A DNA stretch of 64,000 bases from assembly GCA_963575645.1 (NCBI GenBank), contig OY754469.1, positions 48,628,753-48,692,752 of the forward strand, in the 5' to 3' direction. Positions within the stretch are counted from its first letter, which is position 1. Every line of letters starts with the position of its first letter. Positions 33,685-44,706 of this stretch are shown here, in pieces. The position numbers and the translations under genes were made by a program. The DNA comes from Xanthostigma xanthostigma. Lineage: Eukaryota > Arthropoda > Insecta > Raphidioptera > Raphidiidae. Below the pieces are notes generated by a model. The model was not told the origin of the DNA and did no database searches. It saw nothing but the letters and a program-made list of their open reading frames with translations.

Positions 33685-34540
33685 AGAATGCTTGAAAGAT
33701 AAAAAAAAATTTCAGCCAATTGGGCGACGGGATCATTCCACTTTCAAAATGTTGACATTCGATAGAGTGTAATAAAGAAAATGAAATTTCTGATATCGCG
33801 TTAGGTGACGCGGGTAATGGCTGGTATTCAGTATGATTATTCGTTGCCGTGGTCACCTACATAATATGTTTCGCGTCGTGTAAAAATTAATCAAAGCCTG
33901 CTTAACTAGTTTACTTCTGACAGATCGACAAAACTGATTTTTTTTATTTTCAAAATATTTACGAAACTATAAAGTTGAGGAAAAATTTTTTAATGAAACT
34001 TTCTTGAAAAAATAAATAGAATGATAGGGCGTTATGAAAAGTATACCATTATTATATATAAAAAACACCGGTTATAGCATATATCTCTTCCGCGCATCCG
34101 CCGATTTTCCCCCAAAACCTGATTATAACGGACTCGAATTATAATTGTAATTGTATATGTGATATTTAATTTTTCTCAGCATAATTTTAAACATTTTAAT
34201 AACATTAATATTAGAGTAGTTTTTAGGGTTTCATACCGTAGGGTCTAAAGTTGTCCGTCCGTCCGCATGTCGAAGGCTTCTGACGTCTAAATCCTTGGCC
34301 CAAAGATGAAAATCGTATTTAAAGTTGTAAAAAACTGTATTTGAAGGGCGCCGTACTTGATAGCAGGAAAAAAATTAGGTAGTTCTGCCCATATTTGTGG
34401 GGTATCGTTGGAAAAAGCTTTGTTAGCAGAGCACAAATTGTCCTGTAACATCTTTTTCACTTTCACGCTGGATTTTAGACATAGCTAAAAAAAATAAAAC
34501 TGCATTAAAAAATAAAATATTTTTGAAAAAGCATAGCAAG
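33685..34540. other. Unassigned stretch
   Basis: Near 34227 it contains GGTTTCATACCGTAGGGTCT, a word familiar from dispersed insect repeats. Minus frames at 33650-33856 and 34423-34674 show no motif. Confidence 0.35.
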
Positions 34541-34789
34541 GTATAAGTAGTACACGCCACGAATCTAAAAGGCTCGGAAGTTAGATGCGAATGCAGGCTT
34601 GCGCTTGTACAGTCTGTTGAAAAACTACAAACTCGCAACTCAACAAAACTAACATAGCAATAACAACTTGACAATAGCGTACTCGACTGTACTTTAAATC
34701 AGGAAAGCGACAAGTGACAAAGGCGACGAGCGATCACGGCCGATCACTGACGAGCGCACGTTCCGTGCAGGTAACTTGGAAGGTGGTGG

Positions 34790-35421
34790 GAATCTCTACA
34801 AACGGTCACCTAATAAAAAATATCGATGCTACTAAATTTCTAGGAATTACCATCCAGTACGCTTTAAAATGGGATTGTCATAATACAAATATATGCAAAA
34901 AACTGTCTCGATATGTGTATGTCATGAGAAAAGCTCAACATTCATTTTCCAATAAAGATATTTTAAAGTCGATTTATTATGGTCATGTCTATCCTCTGTT
35001 AAGGTATGGTATTGTTGTATGGGGATATAACGCTTCTTCTACACGGATTTTTAATAAACAGAAGGCCATTATACGTGCAATGTTCAAAATAAAAAAATAT
35101 GACTCTTGTAAACAATTTTTTGTCAGAGAAAAAATTATGACAATACCTTGCATCTTTATTTTCCATGCGTTAATTTATGCACACCATAACAAATCCAATT
35201 ATTCTTTAGCAGAGGATGGTCATGATCATGATACTCGTCTTAAAAATTACATAAAATTACCTATGGCAAGTATTGATATTTTCAAGTTTTGCCCACTGAA
35301 TTTTGCAGCAGCTCTTTATAATAAACTACCTGTGAGTTTTAAAATTAATGAAATAAAGGTTTTCAAGAAAAAGATAAAGAATTTTTTACTGGAAAATGCA
35401 TTTTATAATGTAAATGAATAA
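34790..35421 (+). pseudogene. Non-LTR retrotransposon ORF2, 3' part, open
   Basis: About 210 residues without a stop. Motifs in order are KFLGITIQYALKW, LSRYVYVMRKAQ, YYGHVYPLLRYGIVVWG, FNKQKAIIRAMFKIKK and, near the end, FKKKIKNFLLENAFYN. F-LG-x-x-(D/I)-x-x-L-x-W followed by H-x-x-YPLLRYG-x-x-VWG is the region just downstream of the reverse transcriptase catalytic YxDD block in Jockey/CR1-like elements. The catalytic part is missing, so it is a 5'-truncated copy. Sequence before about 34790 in the open frame is not retrotransposon-like. Confidence 0.85.
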
Positions 35422-35525
35422 TTCATAGATTATTTTAAATAATATTTTTGTTTTCCAAAATTTTTTGACGTGTCACATAGATCATTTGTAATCTCTACTG
35501 ACAATAAATGCTATCTTATCTTATC
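35422..35525 (+). mobile_element. 3' UTR and tail of the LINE
   Basis: A short AT-rich 3' region ending AATAAATGCTATCTTATCTTATC. Repeated ATCTT at the 3' end is the expected microsatellite-like tail of such elements. Confidence 0.6.
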
Positions 35526-35659
35526 AACGGCTCTAAACTGTGCCTTTGCGACGCTGTTTGTGACTAACTTCCGAACCTTTTAGATCCGCGGCGCGTACTA
35601 TACATATACAAATTAAAATGGCATTTTATTTCTGATGGGCGTAAAGATATTTTGATATT

Positions 35660-36000
35660 TTAGACGTTATTCAATATGTGACGTATGCCAAATCAAACAG
35701 AAATGCAGTGTAGGGAAGTAGTTAGAAATAAGTTCATGATCAAGACGTTTCAATGCGAATCTGCCACCAAAATATTCCGAGCACATTCGCAGAGTTGGCT
35801 GGTGCCGCTCTTCTTTAGGTACACAACGCCCGGCCCGTCTCCACCGATCCGACGCGCCGCTCCATCTTCTTCTGCTCCTCCAACGGTCCAACACTCCAAC
35901 GCCCTTTCACCACGGTATAGAAGGTACCTCACCAGAACCAGAGCTACCACCACTGATATAATTGCTTTTTATGTGGATGCGAGGTGATAAAAGTTTTAAC
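35660..36000. other. GC-rich patch, unassigned
   Basis: 35810-35960 is GC-rich and open in three frames (100 aa plus, 75 aa and 67 aa minus). None shows a recognised domain, and no convincing splice-bounded exon was found. It might be a fragment of a retroelement or a host exon. Confidence 0.35.
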
Positions 36001-36125
36001 TCTCGATCCAACGATGTTTTACAACTTCGTTGAGTACAATGCCGTCTTCCATAACTTCGGTGGTTACATTTGACACCAGGACGCTGTTGAGCGTCTATAA
36101 TTTAATATAATAAATAATAATATGT

Positions 36126-37180
36126 TTTTTTTGTCGCACCAATACTATTTTCTCTTCCCGTTATTTTCTACAATTTTTAAACTTCAACTTAATTAATAGC
36201 AATGGGCGGATGAAGGAATTTTTAGGAAATCAGGATTCAAAGTCATGGCCTTGAAAAGGAACCATCTCGAATTATTGAGGGAAACCATGGAAAACCTCAA
36301 CAAGATGGCCGGTACAGGAATTAGGCTTTTGAAAAAAAAATAATTATCGAATTTTTTATTGTATTTCAAAACTTTATTATAAATAATATTGATAATCGAT
36401 GCGAAAAACTTTCAAAAAACTTTTTTTAAATTAATTATAAGCAATTTAAAATTGATAAAATATTAAAAAAAATCACGTGACTGCAAACGCACTAAAATTG
36501 TTTTTGACAGTTGTGACGTCATAATGTTAAAATGTATATACGCAGTATACTATCAATGGCTTCTACAAGTGTATTGACTAAAACTATCCTAAATTTAGTA
36601 TAAAAAAATTTTGTTGACAAGTAATTCTATTTAATAATATGTGACAAATCTTTTATAAAAGCCAATTCTGCTAATATACTTACTGTAGATATTATTTATG
36701 ATCACAGATTTTCTAAAAAATGATACATTTTCGGTTCAATTCAGCTGCGGTTCGAGATGCGAAAGCATCAATGGACGTTTTTTTTCACAAAATAATAATG
36801 TGACTGTAATTTATGAGAAACTAAATATTTTTCATTAAATATAACTAATTAATTTATTATTTATTATTATAATAATATAAATTAACATTATGACGTCACA
36901 TTATGTTCGGCAAATGTCGGCGCGTTCTCGGAACTGGGTACAAAAATTTATTTTTAATTTGATATAACTTTTGAATTATAACGAAAATAAAAAAAAGAAA
37001 AATAGTTTTGTTATAAAACTTATATACGATCTTTCCATTTATGACAAAAAAAAATTTCATTCAAAAGCCCAATTACCGTTTCGCGGCGAGAGGCAGTGGG
37101 AAAAACTCCCAGCCACATTTACCCCTTCGAACCCGGTACCTCCTGAATGTGCTCTTACCGCTATGCCACCCCGCTCGGTG
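36126..37180 (-). mobile_element. SINE-1, copy 3, split by a MITE
   Basis: The tail and body lie at 36126-36323 and the rest of the body plus tRNA-like head at 37071-37180 (GTTTCGCGGCGAGAGGCAGT through CCACCCCGCTCGG). The two parts read through if 36324-37070 and one AATTA are removed. B box region: CTTCGAACCCGG. Confidence 0.75.
36324..37070. mobile_element. MITE nested in SINE-1
   Basis: TIRs GGCTTTTGAA and TTCAAAAGCC(C) at the ends, with AATTA on each side (36319-36323, 37071-37075). The uninterrupted SINE reads GGTACAGGAATTACCGTTTC, so the AATTA is a target duplication. Inside, GTGACGTCATAATGTTAA (about 36511) faces its perfect 18-bp complement at about 36882. No protein is encoded. Confidence 0.8.
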
Positions 37181-37477
37181 AACGTCTATAATTTTACACC
37201 GGGTCAATATGTTATTTTTAAGTAGCACCCTCGCATCCAGTTATGTTCATATCAATGAGTTAAACAGATCTACTGCATAGCCTAGTGACGAATGACGACT
37301 TTTATCCAAGTACCGAACATTGGGTCTACATTCTGTTTACAATTTGACTTTCGAAAAAAATATTTTCAATAATATTGGCAAATATTTCCAGAATTTTATA
37401 TTTTTACTATAATATGTATTTACTCATAATATATAAAATTTACAACTGACCAACAAATATTCATACTCTCACAAATT

Positions 37478-37745
37478 ACAGCTGAGCCAAACATATGAAA
37501 GATAATCCCAACAAACAAAAGAACTAATTTCTTAGAATCTTCAGTACGCATGGTGCCGACAACAAAGCAACAAAATAACAAACATGTTTAATGATGACGT
37601 ATTGTTGTCGTTATTTAGAGTGGGTGTGTCGTTATTTAGAATGTATCATTATATGAACAACAAGGGAAACCAACTATGTGTTAAGTAATTTGGACGTTTT
37701 AAGGAGTTTGTTGTTATATCGAGTGCCGTTAAATGAGGTGTATTA
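37478..37745 (+). mobile_element. Family R MITE, partial copy
   Basis: It shares CATATGAAAGATAATCCCAA, GAATCTTC-GTACGCATG and ATGATGACGTATTGTTGTCG with 47220-47622. The left end is missing. The right end AATGAGGTGTATTAA is a diverged form of the GAGTTTACACT terminus. Confidence 0.6.
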
Positions 37746-37797
37746 ATAAAAATTTAATTTCTTCTTTATTTCCATGGTGAGTTTGAACTTTTTTATT

Positions 37798-38428
37798 GCA
37801 CGCCGCTTTACTATTTAATATAGTAAAATATTTTTCCAAAAATTATAAAAGTATTTAACAATTTTAATTTCAGAAAAAACATTTTGAGTGAAATTTTTTT
37901 ATGTGGTGACATAATAAAAATACAATATTATTATGTCATGACATAAAATTAAATGCTTATACATAGGAAGAGATAGGAAAAACGACGTATTATAATTATG
38001 TCATAACATAAAAATAATGTATTTTTATTATGTCATGACATAATAATAATGTATTTTTATTATCTTGCGACATAAAAATAATTATAAATACTTTTATGTG
38101 TAGAGATAATAAATATTTTTTTAAATAAAAACAGCCTGACGAAAAATAATATTTCATGTCGCAAGATAATAAAAATACATTATTATTATGTCATGACATA
38201 ATAAAAATATATTATTTTTATGTCATGACATAATTATAATTCGTCGTTTTTCCTATCTCTTCCTATGTATAAGCATTTAATTTTATGTCATAACATAATA
38301 TTATTGTATTTTTATCATGTCACCACATAAAAAAATTCACTCAAAATATTTTTTCTGAAATTAAAATTGTTAAATATTTTCATAATTTTTGGAAAAATAT
38401 TTTACTATTAAATAGTAAAACGGCGTGC
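37798..38428. mobile_element. Palindromic foldback element, 631 bp
   Basis: Ends GCACGCCGCTTTACTATTTA and its mirror TAAATAGTAAAACGGCGTGC enclose a structure that is an inverted repeat almost throughout, with arms of about 280 bp and a centre near 38110. The arms carry repeated TATGTCATGACATA palindromes and AATAATAATGTATTTTTAT blocks. Nearly the whole transcript could form one hairpin. Confidence 0.85.
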
Positions 38429-38429
38429 C

Positions 38430-38980
38430 ATACTTTTCATTTAAGAGTAAGCTCGTAAATATAAAAAGACCGGGTTCTATTTTTAGCCGGCCAACTGAAA
38501 ATCTACAATAAATAAGGTAACGGGTAGCAATTTGTCAAGGTAACGGGTACTCGGAACACGGAGCATCATTTCTAGTTCGTACAAAATACGTGGCTCGCCC
38601 CTTTCACGTGCAACGCTGTCGGTCTTTACTACGTTTTTTGACATATATTTTGTAAGCCCGTTGTCGATTCGTTGCCCCCCCCCCCGCGTCCCGTTGGCGT
38701 TGTGCTTCGTGCAGCCGTCAACACCTCGTTCCCTATTCAACACAGCATCGCGTTATACAAAAACGACGCCAGTCCGTCGTTTGCTTGCCTTTCTTTACTC
38801 GTCAAATGTATGTCGTATTGTTAAGTCGGTCGTTCACATCCCCGTAAGCCTTTAACCTTATAGGCATTTATTTATAGTTTTACTATGGGATTATAAATAT
38901 GCGCAACTCGCGCCTAAAATTGGCAACGCTGGCGCCACGCGCGGCTTATACTGCTAATAAGTTTACTAAATATTATGAAA
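38430..38980. other. CpG-containing stretch, unassigned
   Basis: It has an 11-base C-run at 38675-38685 and moderately GC-rich sequence (38480-38840). Frames of 86 aa minus and 64 aa plus overlap. No domain was recognised. Confidence 0.35.
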
Positions 38981-39547
38981 CTAGTGTGACCTGTGCACTA
39001 AATAAGTATAATAATTATCACTTTACAAAATTATTTTTTAAATATGATTGCAGGTATTCAATTCGTTTCTAATTTTGCACACTGCTTATAACGTTCTTCT
39101 TTTTGTTGTATTACAATATGAAGCTCAGATGACAGATCGAAGAAATATTTTACTAAAATTGTCATATAGAAGCGCAAGTAGCAAAAGCGTTGAGCTAAGC
39201 CGTCAGATGGCATCATGCAGCATTGCTGTGATGTTGTTCAGCGTTGCTCGCTGTTTCAAAATTAATGCCGTCAGATGGCAGTATGCAGTATTGTGTCTGT
39301 TGTATTATAATATGAAGGTCAGATGACAGATCGAAGTGTTGTCGTTGTTTCAAAATTAAAGCCGTCAAATGGCAGACGTTGTTTAGCGTTACTGTATTTT
39401 AATTAATTTACAAAAACAAAAGCAATAAGCTGTCAGTAGAGCAAGCAATTATCTGTAAAATGATATATAATTTATGTGGAGAAATTGTGAGGTTTTTTCT
39501 AAAAAGGGAGGCAAACATCTTTAACCTTAGCGTATTAATATATATGA
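38981..39547 (-). mobile_element. Helitron-like unit, copy 3
   Basis: On the minus strand it begins TCATATATATTAATACGCTA after A (T39548 on plus) and ends GGTCACACTAG before T (A38980). Half of the 3' hairpin is deleted here (AGTGCACAGGTC), unlike other copies. The 92-codon plus frame at 39048-39326 is shared with two other copies. Confidence 0.85.
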
Positions 39548-40049
39548 TGATGATATAATACTATTAGTGCGAGAAAAATTTGATCTACTGATATAAAACT
39601 GTCTTTGGAAGTACAGAAGTTAAAAATAAATAATAATTTATTTTTGAAAATTATAATCAACATTTATTTAACTTTAAAGTTTTATAACTTTTTACTGTAT
39701 AAAAATGCCTAAAGATCGATTTTATAGACTGTCAAATCTTCAATAAAAGCATTTATTGTAAAATTCAATTTTTTTTTCCTAAAATTCTATGCTTTTTAAC
39801 TTTTTTCTATCCATTTTAAGCTTATGACATTCACAATTTGAAAAAAAAATTGTAAAGTTAACATGACATTGATTATATTAGAATTTTTTTAGACTGATGT
39901 TAGACATGAGTGCCTATATGCAAGAAATGTTTAGGGCATCAAGAAGTCTTAATCCGGAATTGCCTTAGAGAAGTAAATTTTCTGGAAAAAACATCACATC
40001 ATGCTGCAAATTATTCTCGAACAATATTCGAACACAAAGGACTTTTCAA

Positions 40050-40265
40050 ATCTTTGATTAACGTCTTATTAGAATTCTTCAATAAATAAAATTATCGACC
40101 AATTTTTCAGACAAATATATTAACAAAAAATAATACTAATTCTTTTTTATATTTTTTAGATTACATATTTCTGAAGAAGATCCAAATCCGGACCGAAACG
40201 TCAATGTATTTAATTATTATTTTTTATTAATATATTTGTCTGAAAAAATGGTCAATAATTTTATT
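40050..40265 (+). repeat. Penelope-like terminal repeat with hammerhead-like motif 3
   Basis: The TTTGATTAACGTCTTATTAG box and AATTATCGACCAATTTTTCA lie left of the motif. To the right, AATATATTTGTCTGAAAAAA and TGGTCAATAATTTTATTTAT is the same box inverted, so the motif sits between facing copies. The arrangement fits Penelope-like elements, whose terminal repeats are often in inverted order. No GIY-YIG or reverse transcriptase frame was found nearby. Confidence 0.55.
40160..40210 (+). ncRNA. Hammerhead-like ribozyme motif 3
   Basis: CTGAAGA (40171-40177), one base, GATCC-AAATCC-GGACC hairpin (40179-40194, with one mismatched pair), GAAACGTC (40195-40202). The flanks ACATATT and AATGT can pair as helix I. 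Confidence 0.5.
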
Positions 40266-40629
40266 TATTTAACAAAGGATTTTTTGTGACTGTGATTTAG
40301 ACTCACCTCGATTTTGGATTTGGTCCCAGCTCGCGGTAAACTTGCAGGACGTTTAGGTGTCGTTAAGTCGGTTGGTTTTAAAATTCATCTAACGTAACAC
40401 TAAATGTTTTCCAATCGATGCAAACAACGAGAAAACTAATCGCTTATCTTAACTAGAACGTGAAAGAGAAGACCGTAAATGACGTTTCAACTACTGTCTT
40501 CTGCTTCTGACGACGAGATCTTGATCCATAATGCTGTTTAAAGAAATGCTGTCTCTACATTTTCGTCTGAACGTATTGGGATCTATAAGCAGAAAAAAAA
40601 CACCCACGTCAAATGTTTGCTAATGTTTC

Positions 40630-41145
40630 TTTTTAACCGACTTCAAAAAAGGAGACGGTTCTATGTTTTTTTATGTATGTTCACCGATTTCTCCGTCAAT
40701 TATGGACTGATTTTCAAAATTTTTTTTTATTCGAAAGAGTGCACTTCCGAGGTAGTCCCATCGGAACCAAGTCAGGATCTGATGATGGAATCCGGGGAAG
40801 TCGAGGGAAACTCTCAAATTTCAAAGGCACGGATACTTGGCCTACCCATTGCAATACCTATTTTATCTAACACTAAAAAGAGAAAAATAAAATATGTTTA
40901 ACAAAAAAATTGAACCGACTTCAAAATATGCACTAAAAAGTAAAAAATAATAATTATTGTCATTTTTGGAGTCGGTGTCAGCCAAAATGAAATCTATTCC
41001 GAGAACTAGAGACATGTAAGATATAAATTGCTACTTTCGAATTCCGATGTGAAACCGACTCCAAAAATAACAATAATTATTATTTTTTACTTTTTAGTGC
41101 ATATTTTTTGAAGTCGGTTCAATTTTTTTGTTAAAAATATTTTAT
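40630..41145 (+). mobile_element. 'AACCGACTT' element (family K), copy 1
   Basis: It starts CCGACTTCAAAAAAGGAGAC, includes TCACCGATTTCTCCGTCAAT and GTGCACTTCCGAGGTAGTCC, and ends with an inverted repeat. 40898-40975 (TTGAACCGACTTCAAAATAT...) pairs with 41053-41140. The loop has CCAAAATGAAATCTATTCCG. The copy at 43280-43790 is the exact reverse arrangement. The 94- and 65-codon frames here recur in the second copy only because the DNA repeats. Confidence 0.7.
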
Positions 41146-41588
41146 TGTAAAATAGATTGTTGTTGATTACAGAAGTTCTATAGCTAAAATCATTAGCGTA
41201 TAACCATTTACAATCGATTGTCTACGAACGCCACTATCGATACTTTTTTCGCCATGAAACAGATTAATTTTTGTAACCGCAACCGGTTTGATTTTGGAGT
41301 TTACTCCTGAAACGATTTTGAGTTATAAGGGTCGGTACGGAAATATTATGAGTAATCAATTGGTGAGGCGTTACGCTCCACCGCTTCAAGTGTGACGTTA
41401 CGCTCGTCCGCTTCAAAAGAGACAAACATATCTGTAGGACTTAACGTGCGCGAAAGAATGAGATGGAACGCATTACACAGCGTATCTAAGGAGTAAAATC
41501 CAGTCGTGCGTCGGAGCTGACACACTGAAACGTTGACTATCTATTTTTAATCAAATCTTTGATTAACGTCTGATTAGAACTCTTCAAT

Positions 41589-41918
41589 AAATAAAATTAT
41601 CGACCAATTTTTCAGACAATATATTAACAAACAATATAAAAAAATTAATACATTAACGTTTCGATCCGGATTTGGATCTTCTTCAGAACGGATCTAAAAA
41701 TATAAAAAAATAATTAATAATTAGTTTCTATTTACTTTGAATGGAATTCGTGATAGATATTTTTAAAATATAAATATTGAAAAAATAATAACAAACAATG
41801 TTTTATTATGTAGTCATGGAAATAATTTGAGCACCTATAAAGAAACGTTAATGTATTAATTTTTTTATAATGTTTGTTAATATATTGTCTGAAAAATTGG
41901 TCGATAATTTTATTTATC
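41589..41918. repeat. Inverted Penelope-like boxes with hammerhead-like motif 4
   Basis: Arms 41589-41662 and 41842-41918 (AATAAAATTATCGACCAATT and complement, then CATTAACGTTTC and complement) flank about 180 bp. The minus strand carries CTGAAGA (41686-41680), the GATCC/GGATC hairpin and GAAACGTT at 41648-41695. GUU replaces GUC at the predicted cleavage site, which should lower activity. Confidence 0.55.
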
Positions 41919-42232
41919 TATTTTTAAATTACGAAAAAATGAGGATGAGCTGCGAGGGAAAATAATTTGTACTTGGACATATATTTTTATAAATTATTCG
42001 ATTTTATATAACATGCATGATTTTCTATGTTACACAATAAAGATAAATGAAAGAATATCAGCAGGAACTTAAGCATTTGGCACGATTTCAAGTTGCAACT
42101 TTATGCCAGTAGATAGGCGGACTTTATCTATAAGATATTATTATTATTATTATATTTTATCTACAAGTACATACTACACATCATATAATAGAAAGTGTTC
42201 ATGGCTGTGGAAAAATGGGTCCTTATTTTTTT

Positions 42233-42572
42233 CCAAATCTTCTTGGTTTCCGGGCTTGTATGCCGTGGTCCATTGGTATTACTACCTGACGTTTCGTCTA
42301 CAACTGCGGCAGACGTTATCAAAGGCGATGTGGTAGCGGGCAAAGTGTCCTTCTAGGCTGCTCACAGGTAAGTGTGGTACTTCCGTCTTTTATGGTCAGT
42401 GTGCTCGTGTTTTCTACTCTTTTGACCATAAAAAACTGAAGTACCACACTTGTCGAGCGCCTATAGAAGGACACATCGCCTTTGATAATGTCTACCGCAG
42501 TTGTAGACGAAACGTCAGGTAGAAATACCACTGGACAACGGCATACAAGCCCGGAAACCAAGAAGATTTGGA
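42233..42572. repeat. Long inverted repeat with two hammerhead-like cores
   Basis: Arms 42233-42398 and 42423-42572 are reverse complements with a few indels around a 24-base spacer. Each arm has GATAATGTCTACCGCAGTTG or its equivalent, then GTAGACGAAACGTC. This is a perfect 6-bp stem (GTCTAC/GTAGAC at 42490-42508) followed by GAAACGTC (42509-42516). The box before the stem reads TTGATAA rather than CTGATGA. Orientation is plus in the right arm and minus in the left arm (around 42288-42318). Confidence 0.6.
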
Positions 42573-42574
42573 TC

Positions 42575-43279
42575 CACACCGGCCGTGAAAACCTACACCC
42601 TTATTTTTTATTACCAAAAAATAGTAAATACTCTTTCTTGACTTCTTCTCTCTTTTTGAGTAGAAAGTCATTATGCAAGTGAAGCATCAAGCACTGAGCC
42701 AGCCACGGATCTATGATTTTTTCGAACCGGGGCAGAAACTTGATAATAGCGCCCTCTCTTCCCAGCGTTTGAGATATAAATTACTTTAAATAACTCACAA
42801 ATATATAATGATTGGCATTTTTCGTGAACTGGAAACCGTCAGAAAACAAACAATAAATCGGAAAGAGGACAGATTGGGTGTGGTTTTATATTATGATTTC
42901 GGCGCCTCTTGAAACTTCCATCGGGAGAGGGTGCCCCGATTTGCCTCCCCCTAGATCCCAGGCTGCACCGAGCATCTGTTTGACATAAGTGCTTTAAGGA
43001 GGTTGAGTCGTTTTACGAAGATAATGAAAAAAATCTGAAATACAGTTTCTTTAATAGATTTTTTCATGACAAAATTTTCTGTAAAAAATCCAAAATCATT
43101 AGGAGATTTATAAAGTTAAAAATTAAAAAAAACTTTTACATGTAGTCTTATGGAAAATATGTCAACCTAGCATTGCAAATAACCAAATGTCAGCAGTTCC
43201 GAAAACTAACTATGTAAAACATCGATGCCTTACGCATATTTTAATATTTTTTCCAATTTAATTAGGAGACTTTTAATCA
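42575..43279. other. Unassigned stretch with hAT-like words
   Basis: GGCGCCTCTTGAAACTTCCA and TGCCCCGATTTGCCTCCCCC near 42901-42950 resemble hAT element interiors. No boundary was found. Confidence 0.3.
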
Positions 43280-43792
43280 ATAATAAATAAAATATTTTTA
43301 ACAAAAAAATTGAACCGACTTCAAAAAAGGCACTAAAAAGTAAAAAATAATTGCGTATTGAAATGTTTTGGAGTCGGTGTAGTTCTCGGAATAGATTTCA
43401 TTTTGGCTGAAACCGACTCCAAAACATTTCAAAACGCAATTATTTTTTACTTTTTAGTGCCTTTTTTGAAGTCGGTTCAATTTTTTTGTTAAAAATATTT
43501 TATTTTTCTCTTTTTAGTGTTAATCTAACACTAAAAATCGGTGAACATACATAAAAAAACATTATGCATGCCTTTGAAATTTGAGAGTTTCCCTCGATGT
43601 CTCCGGGATCCACCATCAGATCCTGACTTGGTTCCGATGGGACCACCTCGGAAGTGCACTCTTTCGAATAAAAAAAAAATTTGAAAATCGGTCCATAATT
43701 GACGGAGAAATCGGTGAACATACATAAAAAAAAAAAAAAAAATATACAGACGAACACAGAACCTCCTCCTTTTTGTTGAAGTCGGTTAAAAA
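43280..43792 (-). mobile_element. Family K element, copy 2
   Basis: Reverse orientation of 40630-41145. The palindromic part is at 43293-43500 (loop TCGGAATAGATTTCATTTTG) and the GGACTTCCGAGG-type body at 43510-43760, ending CTTTTTGTTGAAGTCGGTTA. An A-run of 18 is present at about 43724-43741. Confidence 0.7.
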
Positions 43793-43794
43793 TT

Positions 43795-44706
43795 ATTAAA
43801 CCTTAGCACTTTTCGATTATGGACTTTTATTCTTGACAATTTTAACAATTTTAACTGAATTTTCAACTTTTTAATGATTTAATTTTAATTTTTATTACTT
43901 CTTATTTCTTTTTTTAATTATTTACTACAAAAAATATGTAAAATACAGATATTTACATAAATTTATTTTTTTAACCTAACTTTGTACAACAAATTTAAAA
44001 GCTAGTCCATTAAGTATCATACTGAAATAATTAATTAATATTTAAAAAAATTATTTATTTATGCCTTTATGACAATAATTTATTGGTATCATCGACTTAT
44101 AACCTTTTGTAAAAATTTATTATGGAAAAGTTCCCATTTAGAATTCGACCTTCTTTTGATTGGGACTGTAACGCATCAACCTCCTTAAGCATTGCAAGTG
44201 CTTAAAAGCACTAAGTTCTCAGCTCTGATTATATCCCAGAAGAAGCAGGACCGAACCGTTATTCCAATATTAAAAAAAAAAACATTTCGACACCCTGTAT
44301 CATGTACATAACGTTGTGTACAATACAAAATAACTACATAAAACATATAGACTCGTTACAAAGGAGCGTATATCTACAAAAACAAGTGGCTCTCTATTGA
44401 TCCGAGTTCTTTTCAAGTGCACCTCCTTGACCAGCATATTGTACTGTCCTTACGCTATATCAAGCACGGTATAGCAATGATAAATATACACATACATATT
44501 ATGTTCCACACACACATCCATACATATACAGTATCCATTCGTATTATTTACCTTTTTCAAACAACAATACTATCGCTGTATCATTTCTATGTTTCAATTT
44601 CAAATTGCACGATAACTTTCATACATAAAGTATTTTTTTTGCTTTGCTATTTTGAATCAGGACCGGTCCGAGTATCATAAAGCAGAATTTCTTTAAATTT
44701 TTTTTT
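43795..44706. other. Unassigned stretch, one transposon-like end
   Basis: TTCGACACCCTGTATCATG near 44286 resembles a Tc1/mariner terminus with no partner. The remainder is AT-rich, without repeats or motifs. Confidence 0.3.

Larger units (their letters stand above)
34549..35598. repeat. 35-bp inverted arms flanking a LINE tail
   Basis: 34549-34584 (GTACACGCCACGAATCTAAA and following) and 35564-35598 (its complement with about five mismatches) face each other. The LINE fragment lies between them, so a LINE may have inserted into an older inverted structure. Confidence 0.45.

Noticed and set aside
34714..34789. First 25 codons of the long retrotransposon frame
   Set aside because: Before about 34790 the peptide is not retrotransposon-like; the open frame extends into flanking sequence by chance.
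35685..35987. 100-codon frame with proline- and serine-rich end
   Set aside because: Three overlapping frames on both strands are open because of base composition; no domain was recognised.
39048..39326. 92-codon frame as a conserved small gene
   Set aside because: It lies within a Helitron-like repeat, its copies differ mostly by replacement changes, and no domain is visible.
40617..40901. 94-codon frame with a similar frame at 43500-43757
   Set aside because: Both are translations of the same noncoding family K repeat; similarity follows the DNA in all frames.
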